A stretch of 64,000 nt of DNA, taken from NCBI GenBank assembly GCA_026545765.1, contig JAIFAC010000279.1, positions 62,001 to 126,000 on the forward strand, in the 5' to 3' direction. Source of the stretch: Plantago major. Taxonomy: Eukaryota > Streptophyta > Magnoliopsida > Lamiales > Plantaginaceae. Each line of letters opens with the position of its first letter. Positions within the stretch are counted from its first letter, which is position 1. Below the pieces are notes generated by a model that saw only the letters and a list, made by a program, of their open reading frames with translations, was not told where the DNA came from and made no database searches. This document shows positions 49,240-60,871 of this stretch, piece after piece. Position numbers and translations under genes: made by a program.

Positions 49240-50457
49240 GTTAGTAGACATTGAGTTTTGAGTCGGAAAAATTTCCTTGAATATCTCTTATGCGTCGTGA
49301 ATCATCATAATCAAAGAAGAGGATCTGTGACGATGTTGAGTTTTCATTGTTGACTAAACATCGATTTCCAACAACGTCCAGAACAGAGGACAGAGCTGCA
49401 ATGTTCTCTTTTGGATCATCAGTTTCTTGTTCATCACCTGACACATCACTGAGACAAGCAAGCAAGGTCTTTTTCTCCTTTCGAAGAGTGTTAGCACATT
49501 CATTCTGATAATGTCCCCACCCTTGACATTCAAAACATCTAACTTTGCTAAGTTGAGCAGGACTCAAAACCGGACTCGAAACAGGAGAGTCTACACTTTT
49601 CTTGAACTTGTTAGTGCCTTTAGAGTTACTTGAAGAGCCTTTGTTAGAATTTTTCCTAAACCTAAGCTTGTTGAACTTCCTAACCAAAGCATTATAAACT
49701 TCTTGATTATCTCATCGAATAAATCCTCTGCTTTTAGACTCAGGGATTTTTGATTTTAAGTGCAGTGACATACTATGATTTTTCGTACCTTTTCGTTCAT
49801 TCTGTTGAATTTCAAAATTCTTTAAATTGTTCATAAAGGTATGAAAATCCATAGCTGCCAGATTTTGAGTATCCTCCAAAATCGTTCTTTTATGTCAAAC
49901 TTTGAAGAAAGAGATCGAATTGCTTTTCAAATCAATTGTTTATTTGACATGGCATCTCCAAGAAGTTGAATATCATTAGAAATAGTGAGAAGTTTGTCAA
50001 AATAAGAATCAATTTTTCTTCTTCCGCCATTCTCAAGTTTTCAAATTTAGACCAAGCGATTCTTGATTTAGTTTGTTTAATCTGTTATCACCTTCACAAT
50101 GATTTTGGAGTAAATCCCGAGCTTGTTTAGCGATGTGCAATTTTGTATTAGCTTAAACATATGAGGATCAACATGAGAGAAAAATTGCATTCAAGGCTTT
50201 TCATTGTAAGACCTAGCAAGAAAATCATCACGACCATTGAGCTTGAGTTTTGGAATGACATCTCCATCAACATCTGGTCCTATGGTAGGCCACGTATAGC
50301 CTTCAAGAACAGATTTCCATGCACGCCATTCAATGGATTTGATGTACGTTCTGACCCTTATCTTCCAGTAGTGGTAGTTCGACCCATCTAGTACAGGTAG
50401 CCTGTTGACACTTGAATTGATAGCGTCCATCGTAGTAGTACCAAATCCAGACACCAA
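49240..50457 (-). pseudogene. Copia gag with zinc knuckle, frame-broken
   Basis: The start codon at 50457 opens a typical copia gag N-terminus (PVLDGSNYHYWKIRVRTYIK). The zinc knuckle CFECQGWGHYQNEC (CX2CX4HX4C) is intact near 49530. Between 50190 and 49690 the frame is interrupted by stops and slips, so no full-length gag can be made. Confidence 0.82.
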
Positions 50458-50486
50458 TTAATTAGGTGGCTGGCTCTGATGCCACT

Positions 50487-51328
50487 TGTTAAAACTGTAG
50501 GACCGGGATTGGTACTTCTGGACAGTTTTGAACGATGTTGACTATTGATGTTGAGTCAACACCGTTACGACAACAGTGAATAGTGTTCAACCAAACTACG
50601 ACAACAGTGAACTGTGATCAACACAACTCTGTAAAGTGCGTGAATAAGCGAACACAAAATTAATCAAGCCGGTATATAAAAATACCGACGGTGCCGTAGG
50701 CGAAATTTCTACTATATATGAAAAGTAGAATTATAAAAAGAAGTTTAAATCAATCACAGACGATTGATTAAACTTACGGAAAACTAGACCTAGAACAGAA
50801 AAACCTATTATAGTTCAATGATACTAGGGTAATTCTCAATCTTTAGAGAACACTCACAGGTAACACCGAAATAAAAGTCTAGTAAAGCAAGACGCCTAAA
50901 ACATCTAATGTTCTCTTTTTGTTCTTCAAATCGGCCACTTGCATTGTCTTGTTCTTCCAATATATATAATGAGCGAAAGTTGATTCTTGGAAGATACGGT
51001 GGCCCAATCGAAACCAACTTGGATTCTCTAGGAAAAGCGCCTTTCTTGTGTTCAACAATATAAAGTCTTCATATATCAATCTCTTTTAAATCTCACTTTC
51101 CTTATAGCATCAAATTCTTCCTTGAATCATTATGGCAGCTTCCTTACAGCAACACACGTTCCTTCTCTTTAAGCCCATCACGCCTATTCTTCGGTTTAGC
51201 CCATGGACTATCTATACGTCATGCTTCTTATTTTCTGCAAAATAATCATTCACAAACAACCACAAATATTGAACCGGTTATGTTAGAAAGGTTGAATTGC
51301 AAACGAAGTGCAATATCTTGCACTTTCA
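50487..51328 (-). repeat. 5' LTR of the full-length copia element
   Basis: 842 bp. On the minus strand it starts TGAAAGTGCAAGATATTGC and ends CTACAGTTTTAACA, followed by the Met-tRNA primer site. It carries the GTTGAGTCAACA motif near its 3' end. Confidence 0.92.
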
Positions 51329-53499
51329 AAATGTTTATCATGACATATCACTATTATTCATGGTATTGATAATAAGTTAGGGTCTTCATTGGTAAAAGTT
51401 TTTATTATGACATGATACAACTATTGTTCATAGTATTAATAATTAGTAGAAAAGCCTCAGTAGATAGAACGTAAGCCTCAAACTAAATCAAAAGTAAGAT
51501 GCATAAGTAACCTAAAAGTAGAACAGCGCAAACAACTTTCATACCTTTAGAATAGTTTCATAGCATGACTTTTGTTGTGTTGACAACTCAATTGACTTTT
51601 CCATATCTCGTATAAGTGAAGGTGTCTGTTCTCCCCCAGCTTTAAAAGTTGACAACGTACTTTCACGTTCAGAAATATCCTGAATGCATATTAGCATATT
51701 CAAATTATAACTTCAACTGCTAAACAGTGATAACAAGTTTAATTTAATTACAAAAGCCAATTTAGCAAGAAAATGAAAAAGGGAAATAAATCTTGACCTG
51801 GGAAAGAAGTTCCAAATCATGAATTGCTTCTATCAGGCCCAAGTTCAACACCCTTGCGGTCATGAAGAACAGTTCACATATAAAACGAGATTTGACATCT
51901 CCACTACTAGAGGCACTTTGAGTAAGTGAGCTAATCACATCACTGCTCATAATCCACTTAGATACTTCTTCTGAATCTGCGTTAATTGCAGTCAATTCGC
52001 TGGTACAGGTTGATTACAAAAGAAGTGTTCAATATAAAGCTTAAAAGGGTGTAGCTCACAAAGTCTAAAATAAATACACACTACCTGAGTTCCAAACAAT
52101 TGGAGTGATATATATATATTTAAGGTCAATCTTTTTTTTCTTGCAGGGAAGTGGGACCTAGGAGTGGATGGCATAGCCGAATCATAACGTCACCTAAATT
52201 CAAAAACGTACCAGAACTAGCACATTTATCCTGTGTGAAAAATATAAAATCCACTTCATGACAAATAACATACGGTAGAATGTGGAAAGTACTCACATAA
52301 AATCCATAAAATCCACAAGATAAAATTACTATAACTATCCGAGATAGATACCATAGAATTATCAATTTCGAGTTCAAACTGATGGAATCGGCAAGAAACT
52401 GAAGAACTCGTTCCCCGGTAGATGCATCCTTCAGTAGGATTCTAAGAATGTTTGCCAATTTTTTACATACTGTGCGACCACGATGCATGAGAGGTTCTTT
52501 ATCAGACAATGGTCGAGACGGCCTAGGGAAAAACCTTTGCCTGCCATAGTGAAAGAAAGCAAATTACATAAACAAATCAAAATTATTTAGCAGAAGCACA
52601 TATTGTGGCTCACTCTTGAATTTTGCCACTGAATACAAGTTTATACAATTCGTTGTATATTCACGTGATCTTGCTTCAAGTATCTAAACACTTTACTAAT
52701 CAAACATCAGTCATAATAAGGATGTCTCTTTTAGTTGCCTCCCTCTAATTACACTCACACATTCATGCCAAAACCAATCATTCAACATATCATTCAACAG
52801 GAGATTAAGAAATTCTAGTAAATTTCAAAGTAGAGAGTTAATTAACCCAACATCAGGCTGACTCCTGAATTTTTTAACATCGTCACGCAATGCACTCACA
52901 TGGAGAAACCGACCTAGTATACTATTCATTTCCATGAACCTCCCGTTCCTGTTCTTAACTTCCGGGAACAGATACCTAACAATCGCTTCTAATGCAAACA
53001 AGGGCGCCACATAATTCCCTAAAATTGAAGCATCTAATACTTTATCCAACGTCCTGAAATAATTTCTCCAAAACTGGCTTTAACGACTCATAGGAGTCAT
53101 TAAAAAATCCCTCCAGAAAACCCTCAACATCCCGGCCATCAGGAAAAAGATCCATCACCAACAACAGAGCCAACGGCGATGTAACAGGGTTATCATGATG
53201 GTGAGGAAAGATGTTAGGGCATCCTCGACTATAAACCCTGCAGTAAGTAACAGCCAGTTTTTAACCTAACATTGTCATCTTCCATCGACATAATTTTCTT
53301 CCCTTCCTCAACTGCTCGCCTGTACAAGTTCAAGAAGTAATCAAACGGCCGCTCAGCTGCGGGAAAATTTCCGGCAAACCGACTGACGATAATGTTCTCC
53401 ATGAATTTCACGAAATCGAACTCTTTGCCCTGGTTGCGGCGGCTTAGCTACCCAATCGAGGATGGCGATTTTATGTGATAGCCCATTATCCAAGCCTAC

Positions 53500-55198
53500 A
53501 TGTTAAAATTTAAGTGATAAAATTCTCGGTCCGTAAGAACCGGTTTTAAAACCTTGGGCTCTGATACCAAGTTGTAGTGCCCTGAATTTTTAAAAAACGA
53601 AATAAGAAAAATAGTTCGCGCTAGTTCGTGTGCTTGTAAATCAACGAACTTGACTTGTAAAAATATAAAACGTAGTTCGACGACTATAGCGTCCAAAGGC
53701 TTGACATGGAAATTCGTTATACTAATTCGTGAACTAGTAAATTGCAGCGGGATCATAACTTGTAAAATCCTTGAATAATACAAAGTCTTGAAAAACGTAA
53801 AGTGAAAATAGTAAAGTTGCTTCTGGTAGTGATCACTGCACCGGCAACACTCAGCACTCCGATCAGCTCGGCATCATACCTAAAATTGATATTTAGAAAG
53901 GTCAGTCGTGATCACTGACTGAGCAAGCTCCATGTACGCGCCATGACCTAAGGTTCTATCTTCAAGTCTTTTAATCTTTTAGTCTTGCTTAATGCAATGC
54001 TACTCTAAAACTTGACTTAGACTTGACTCTTGCCACTTGGACTTGAAACTTGTCTTGAAACTTTATCTTGAAGCTTAAAATCTTAACATGATCATGAAAT
54101 CACTTGGCATCATGGTCCTACCCAGCCATGGTGACCTCTTAAAACTCTTAAAAACACTAGAGGCACTAATCACACTCTAGCCGATACTCTTGAAATTGCC
54201 ACAAATGCTTAGGGTGGTGCCTTACGAGCCCGTTACTTTTCTTCAAACTTTAAAACTTACTTTACTTTAAACCTTTAACATCTTCTTGAAGTGAATGCAT
54301 GATCTCTAAACTCTAACTCATGAATGCATGGTTCTATGTGGGTGTGTAACATCATATCAAACAAATCATAACGGAGTGAACATAAGCGATCAAACAAGAA
54401 AACTCTTACAAACAATCATGCATGGATCATATATAAATATATACAGTGTCACGAAACAAGCACTTTAAAATCAAACCACTTTGGAAAAACAGTCACATTC
54501 ATGTTCCTTAATTTCATACATATTACACAAGAACATATGACATATATTTGTATGGCCACTTCAACATAAACAACAAAAAGTGAACTTGATTCGATTCAAA
54601 CATTTGGGAAAAGGATTACTATAGGAACTTGCAAACACATATATGTAACAATCAATCAATTATCATAAAATATGAACCATACTTAACCGTGCCCAAGTCT
54701 AAAAGAAACTTGCAAGCATATCATATCAAAGCATAGATGACAAAACCAATTAATCGTTGATGCAATTCCTAGGGGAACTTGCCTTGAGAGAACAAATCGA
54801 TAGCTAAGGATTGAGAGCGAAATTTGGAAAATAGTACTACATTGACACGGATTACGGATGATTGAAGCATCAAAGCGGCGATCCCTCCGTTGAAAGTTTA
54901 GAAAGGTTTGTTATAAATCATTTCGATCCGACGGTTAATGAACCGATCGAGTTTAGAAAAAGATTGCGTTGTCTGAAAGTATCTTGTGAAAAAAGTGTTT
55001 AAGCTAAAGGTTTTCTTTCAAAATCCCTAGGTGTAGGGTTAAAATGACTTGTTAAAGAAAATGAACTTGGGCTTTAGATAAATGATGGGCTGGATAAGTT
55101 TACAAGTCACAAAAGTTGTGCAAACAACGCTTTGAACTCCGCTCAAAGTTCGGTTACTCTAAAGTGCCTAAATTGAAATCAATTTATGGGTTATTACA
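53500..55198 (-). mobile_element. Ty3-gypsy-type LTR with primer site, rest of the element missing
   Basis: LTR 53573-55198 (1626 bp): on the minus strand it starts TGTAATAACCCATAAATTG, a start typical of plant gypsy LTRs, and ends AGGGCACTACA. Directly after it is TTGGTATCAGAGCCCAAGG, a Met-tRNA primer site. Only about 70-100 bp of internal sequence remain before UFD2-like sequence begins near 53470, so a deletion removed the body. The LTR has many CTTGACTT-like imperfect repeats near 53990-54090. Gypsy rather than copia is inferred only from LTR length and ends. Confidence 0.7.
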
Positions 55199-56588
55199 AA
55201 TATTGTACAATTTAGTTTGTTTTAGTATGTTGAATTGCTAAGGCGTAAGACAAAATGGATTGGCCTTTACTAATTTGGTTGTGTTTTGCAAGGTATGGCC
55301 ATAAATAGTATGAAAGCCGAATGGTACCAAAGTTTGGGGATTGGTCCACGATTATCTCGTTTGGTTACCTTTGGCGTTGTTAGTCCTTTTCTTCCTCCTA
55401 GTATGGTTGTTTTGATTTTTGGTGCCAATCGGACTTTAGTGCTTGACTAATGATGTCGACATAGTCGATGAGTCGATGAAGACTTTGACTTCCATGTCAC
55501 CATGGCTATAAAAAATGTAAAATTAAATACACAATTCAAAATTCTTAAAAAGGAGAATAATTCAATTTTTAGAAAAAACGGAATCAAGTCATTAGAGGCG
55601 GATAAGAAAGAAAAGAAAAATCTAGTGTATGAACATACACTTCTATGTTTATTCATTCATAAACCCTAATTACACAATTTCAACTCCTAACTTGGCGATT
55701 TTAGCGGCGAAGATAATACAAGAATGGCGAATTCTTGAACGTATATCGGCGCTTTGTTCATGGTAAGTTAGGGTTTTGTTTATTCGAAATTGCCTTTTCA
55801 GAAACCTACTTGTTGTTTAATGTTTCTTCATGAAATGGTCCCCTCCTGTATTGATAATGGTGGTAGGTTCATACGCATTGATAGCTTGAGCAAAGTAGAT
55901 GATGTTGATGATGATATCTACGAGTATTCACGGTTGAGTTTACGAATAATATTGCTTTGGACTCTAACTACGATCCTTCTTAAGGTTGGTTGCATGATCA
56001 TGTTGTTGCGTAACATTGATCAAGCTTTGAAACTTCTACAATGGAACAAGGCTTACGGTAACAAATCTTGGGAACATATTATTGAGGCAATGATGTCATA
56101 CGGAATGAATGCGAGAAAAGGTATTAATACGGAATGATAATGAGTACATCGATGTCACAAAGTTCCATATTAATTTCGATGGAGACAATTCCCTATAAGC
56201 GGCGGTTTAGCAATGACCATAAATAAAAGTCGAGGTCTCTTGCTCATATGGGACTCCACCTTCCAACACCAGTTTTTGTCATGGCGGATCTATGTTGCAC
56301 TATCGAAGATTCTGAGCATAATGGGACTCAAGATACTTGTATGTGATGATGAAGGCAACACGTATAATCATTACTAATGTTGGCTACAAAGGGTCTTGAC
56401 AAACTATAAGGTATTTTGAAACTTACTACTTTAAGAACCTTGAAGAATTGAACATATCTTGTAACGAATAATTTCTTTTAACACTATGTATTAACTCTTC
56501 TTTAAATTTGCTTTTACGGAGATGATTGACTTCAATTGTACTCTTTAGCACACAAGCGTCTAGAGTCTCGAATAATTTAGTATTTATA
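55199..56588. other. Intergenic stretch with an unidentified short ORF
   Basis: Mostly AT-rich. An open frame at 55790-56137 (115 codons, with DDVDDDIYEYS) resembles no family I know; acidic runs of this type occur near the start of some MULE-encoded proteins, but this is only a suggestion. No promoter or splice pattern supports a gene. Confidence 0.3.
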
Positions 56589-57000
56589 TTATTTATTGGG
56601 AAAATGACATATACCACCTGCAATATAGCCTCTTGTCACTTTGGTCCCTTTCTATTCAAACAATTACAAATACATCCATTTTATACTCATAAAAAAACTC
56701 TAATTACAGATTAGCCCATTAGTCAAACGAAGTGATGATGTGTCATGTGATTTTGCTGATTGTTTTCCTTTCCTTTTCTTTCTGCTTTTGCCGGTGTGAT
56801 TGGGTTTATCATAATTAACTAACACAATTTCAAGGACATGTATGTAATTGATTTGAACAAATTTCAGATGGTTAGTTAGTTACACTATGTGAGTATCACA
56901 TGCGGATCATATTGTAATTAACTATCTATATTACATGGACTAATACATAATTGCGTTGCATTTAAAAAAACTAGTTGTTAATGTTACCATTTTTAATGAA

Positions 57001-58967
57001 GGGAAAATTACAGATACCACCCCTACAATATAGACTCTTGCCAATTTAGCCCATTCTATTCAAACAATTACAGATCAACCAATTTTTTACTCATGAAAAA
57101 AAATCTAATTCAGATACATGATAGTCAGCGGAAGTGGTGACTGTCATGTGATTTCTTAATGTGGATGATAAAGTTGGCAGTAATAACGAAAATGCCATTC
57201 AGTTTATTGATTTTTGACTTACTTAATTGGTTTCGTGTTCTTTTGTTTTTGCTTTTCTTTTTTCCTCCGTTTCGTTTGGCGCCAGTGGCAGTTGGGTGTG
57301 TATGCAATTAACTATCACAATTACAGGGATGTATATGTAATTGATTTGAATCTAGTTTTAACGGTTAGTTAGTGAACCACATGACTATCACATGTGGGCT
57401 GTACTGTAATTAGCTATCTATATTAGAGGGACTAATTTGTAATTGATTTGAAAATTTTGAGAAAAACTAGCCGTTATTTTGATAGTTTGGCTATAAATCC
57501 TCCATTCTTCACACTTCTCCTCACTTGATTTTATCCACAATTGCACACTTCCTCAAGATGCATTCAAGTAGCTCGGTACAAGGGTGATTGATGGTGGCGA
57601 TTCGAAATTGTCGTGATTCATTGTGTTAGGAGGATGACGATAACACGCTCCACTTCAAGAGCAAATCCGGCAAGGTTGGAGCTTAGGTGAGGGATTCTGT
57701 GTTGGTCTTGTTGGTGTACTCCATCTGATATGCAAGCCTACACCTTGGATATTCTTTCCGTCGTTAGTTTTAATTTTTTTTAATTATATATTTAATGACG
57801 GATAATCTATCGATCATCAAATTACTATTTTCATTTAAAAATCAAAACTCAACAAAACTAACGGCGGATAGAAATATCCGTCATTATTTATCGACGGATA
57901 GTTATCCGTAAGCTGAATAACGACGGATATAACGGCGGATTAGCGACGGATAGAGGCGTTTACCTATCGATCGCTAAATAAACGATCCGTTGTTAAGGCG
58001 ACGGATGAATCTTTCCGTCGCTAAATATAATTCTTGTAACCCTCTAGTGCACCATTAAGCATCATAACAACTACACTAATCAAATGCACTATCATGCAAA
58101 AAAGATATGTTCATGACAAAGGAATGTGAAACAAAGCTGAAATTGAAGTCGAGAGTCATATTACGATTGGATGGCCCTTCATTTGCATTTCTCTTTCTAA
58201 ACAAAGCGCACGATGACTAATGTGAGTTGACGGTTATGGTGAGTGGGATTTGTCACGATAATTATGTAGCGAATGTTAGAATAGTTTACGCGTTTTGCTT
58301 TGTTTTGTGACAAATGAACAATAGTGTCGCTATCTTTTGTGGTTATTAGCTACAGCGTAAAGCGTTGCTAAACCTATTACCCACGAGTCAGCGCTTTTTA
58401 CAGTTTGGCCATGACTAATCTGAGATTTTTGTAGAAATTATGCAATATGGGATGAAAGAAATGAGTAGAAGGTTAAAATGGAGGTTTTATAGCGAACATT
58501 CATAAAAAAAAAACACAATAACAATTACTTAAAATACTTTTTATTTTTTATTTTTTCCAATCGATTACATATTAGTCCCTGTAATATATCTGAGACAATT
58601 CTGATCTGGTCCACACGTGATAGTCACGTGATGTAACTAAATAAAGGTCTGAAATTAGTTCAAATCAATTACATACATGTCCCTGAAATTGTGTTAGCTA
58701 ATTACAGATTCACCCAACTGCCACTATAAAGGCATATGTTGGTTTTATATTCTTTTACCTTTACTTTAATTATTTTTTTGAATTTGAATTTAGTTTTGCA
58801 TTTCTTTATAGGAGAGAGACAATTTATTCCACATGGAGAGAGAGAAAGATGATGTAGGCATGTCAGTCAACGGACATGTACATTTTTGGTGTATCTGTAA
58901 TTGTTTGAATAGAAGGGATTAATCTGTAATTGGCCCAAATTTAAGGGGTAGCTTATGTAATTTCCCC
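57001..58967. mobile_element. Inner long-TIR MULE, 9-bp TSD TTTAATGAA
   Basis: Ends GGGAAAATTACAGATACCAC and, reverse-complemented, GGGGAAATTACATAAGC. A perfect 9-bp TTTAATGAA lies on both sides (56992-57000; 58968-58976). TIRs extend at least 450 bp and share TTCTATTCAAACAATTACAG about 55 bp in. It is the same family as the outer element and is inserted at the inner edge of that element's left TIR. The interior carries a CACTA-like end (57740-58037) and a segment (58037-58200) also found in the outer element at 59603-59770. Non-autonomous. Confidence 0.85.
57740..58037. mobile_element. CACTA end remnant inside the inner MULE
   Basis: Dense CGACGGAT motifs in both orientations, ending GCTAAATATAATTCTTGTA, resemble the right subterminal region of the CACTA element at 14366-17689 (ending CAATTTTTGTAGTG). 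The terminal GTG is lost. The outer MULE lacks this block at the equivalent place, so it was added after the two copies diverged. Confidence 0.6.
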
Positions 58968-60089
58968 TTTAATGAATGTTTTGTAAAACCTCCGTTTAAC
59001 CTTTTACTCACTTGTTTTCATCTCAATTGCACACTTTCTTGAAATGTAATCAAGTAGATCTTTCACTAGTACTATGGTCCTTGATGGTGGAAATTCTAGA
59101 ATATGTAAACGTTTGGTGTCTAAAAAAATTTGGTGATAACTGTTCCACTTCAAGAGAAAATCCGATGAGTTCTACCATCGTTACGGATATATGGTTGGTT
59201 TAGTTAGTGGACACCAAGTGAAGAGTAAGCATGTGTTAGAACAAAATTTGGAAGAAGAAAGGGTGGAGCAAGCTATAAGCAAGAGTTGAAGATCTGACAT
59301 TTGACTTAGACAACTAATTAATATTAACCTAATTTTGTTGGAAGTATATTTGTTTTGTTTGATAATGAAATGTATCTTCTAGAGCAGTGTTATTTGATCT
59401 TCTAGTGTAGTAGTGTAACAAAAAATCAAAAGTGAATTGTAATATGTATGTAAAAAAAAACTCCATAAATGAATCAGCGATGGTAGGAACCTCTGATTGC
59501 ATCAAATGATACCATAACCAAGCAACCATAACATAAATAATAATCAGCATGATCCATTACATTGAAGCGTAACCATTAAACATAACCATAATGCAATATG
59601 GTGTAACCCTCTAGTGCACCATTAAGCATCATAACAACTACACTATCAAATGCACTATCATGCAGAAAAGATATGTTTATGACAAAAGGAATGTAAAACA
59701 AACTGAAATTTAGAATATTGGAGTCATATTCTGATTGGATGGCTCTTCATTTGCATTTCTCTTTCTTTTATTAGTTGTTCTTATAGGGTTTGTTCCCTAC
59801 ATTATTGAATCAAAATTAACATACAAACTATCATTATTGCAAAACAGATTAAACATAGAGATGGTTGACCCTTGTACTAGAGAAAGAACTACTTGATTGC
59901 ATTTTGAGCAAGTGTATGCAATATGAGATGAAAGCAAATAAGTAGAAGGGTTAAAATAGAGGTTTTATAGCCAAATATTCATAAAAAACAAACACAATAA
60001 CAATTGATTTTTATTTATTTTCCAATTCAATTATAGATTAGTCCACAAATATATCACGATCAATTCTGATGCAGTCCACACGTGATTAG

Positions 60090-60871
60090 AAGCTGCTTAG
60101 CGACGGATACGGATGATATCCGATGTCCGATCAAGCGGATGACTAAGATGTTTATCCGTTATCCGATCCGTTTGAGCGGATGGGATAGCGGATAAATCCA
60201 CGGATATCCGTTATCACCAAATATAATTTAAAATAAAAAAGAAAAGAAGAAAATAAATGCATCAAATACTTTTGAGAACAAAAGCGAAAGAAGAAAAAAG
60301 AAAGGAAGAAGAATTAAAGAAGAAAAGCATATGTGAGGCGGAGATCGGTGGTGGAGGAGGCGGAGATCGGTGGTGGAGGGCGAGGTGAGTGGTGGGAGAG
60401 GAGGAGATGGCGCTCAGAGGATGTGAAGAAGGCGGAGATCGGTGGTGGAGGGAGAGGCGGAGATCGGTGGTGGAGGGAGGAGAGTGGGGGAAGAGGGAGG
60501 GGAGATGGAGCTCGGAGGATGTGAAGAAGGCGGAGATAGGTGGTGGAGGAGAGGTGGAGATCGGTGGTGGAAGAGGCGGAGATCGGTGGTGGAGGAGGTG
60601 AGTGGTGGAAGAGGAGAGGAGATGGAGCTTGGAGGAGATTTGTGTGAATGAAGTGTGATTGGTAGGTGAAAATGGAAGAGAGAAGAGAGAATCAGGCATC
60701 AATAGGTATAAAATATATATAATTAAAAATTAACGGATAAAACGGATATCTGTGCATATCCGGCGGATTTATCCGTTTTTCACGGATAGAAAAAACTCTA
60801 TCCGTTATCCGATCCGATCCGTAAATGTGGATAAACGGATCGGATTCACGAATCTGGATCATATGGCATAC
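60090..60871. mobile_element. Insert in the outer MULE's right TIR with ATCCG-rich ends
   Basis: Compared with the inner MULE's right TIR, about 780 bp are added here. CGTGATTAG (60081-60089) and CGTGATAG (60872-60879) on the two sides look like an imperfect 8-bp duplication, suggesting a hAT-type insertion. Both ends are crowded with TATCCG / CGGATA motifs in both orientations. The terminal bases do not form a clear TIR. The core is a purine-rich minisatellite. Confidence 0.55.
60325..60655. repeat. GGCGGAGATCGGTGGTGGAG minisatellite
   Basis: Seven or more copies of a 20-bp GA/GT-rich unit mixed with longer-order repeats (a unit with GATGTGAAGAAGGCGGAGAT occurs twice, about 107 bp apart). 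Read on the minus strand it leaves a 146-codon Pro/Ser/His-rich open frame (60262-60702). This looks like a by-product of the repeat, because open frames exist on the other strand too. Confidence 0.8.

Larger units (their letters stand above)
41139..51328 (-). mobile_element. Full-length Ty1-copia retrotransposon, 10.2 kb, AAATG target duplication
   Basis: LTRs at 41139-41992 and 50487-51328 are nearly identical (about 97% by eye, with a few small indels). Both run TG...CA, and the 5-bp AAATG lies on both sides (41134-41138; 51329-51333). The primer-binding site next to the 5' LTR reads AGTGGCATCAGAGCC on the minus strand (initiator-Met type); the purine tract AAGGGGGGAGAT precedes the 3' LTR. 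Internal order on the minus strand: gag, protease, integrase, RT, RNase H (copia order), then an extra ORF before the 3' LTR. Key catalytic residues are changed, so the copy is inactive. It is inserted in an intron of the UFD2-like pseudogene, same strand. Confidence 0.93.
37985..53470 (-). pseudogene. UFD2/PUB1-type ubiquitin chain elongation factor E4, pseudogene
   Basis: Translated blocks in family order down the minus strand: FPAAERPFDYFLNLYRRAVE (53350), SPLALLLVMDLFPDG, DASILGNYVAPLFALEAIV (53020), NSILGRFLHVSALRDD, STGERVLQFLADSI (52410), CASSGTFLNLGDVMIRLC, FICELFFMTARVLNLGLIEA (51870), DMEKSIELSTQQKSCYE (51570), YYRLMMQWIGGLAGG (40935), YLVRSLLKFYVDSE (39460), KEEEKKVYLKFLNFLV (38860), LLLFTSEQIIAPFLLPENV (38570), PERFLDPIE (38165), TLMRDPVMLPSKRTIMDR (38030). 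The family finishes with a U-box that recruits E2 enzymes; here it breaks off after IMDR. A TGA lies in exon YYRLMM at 40968-40970, further stops near 38790, and 1-nt slips near 53262 and 53055. The N-terminus is also missing. A copia element and a hAT-like element sit in its introns. Confidence 0.85.

Noticed and set aside
55790..56137. 115-codon ORF as a protein-coding gene
   Set aside because: No recognised domain, no splice or promoter support, and it lies beside transposons.
60262..60702. 146-codon Pro/Ser/His-rich open frame
   Set aside because: Low-complexity translation of a GA-rich minisatellite with open frames on the other strand too.
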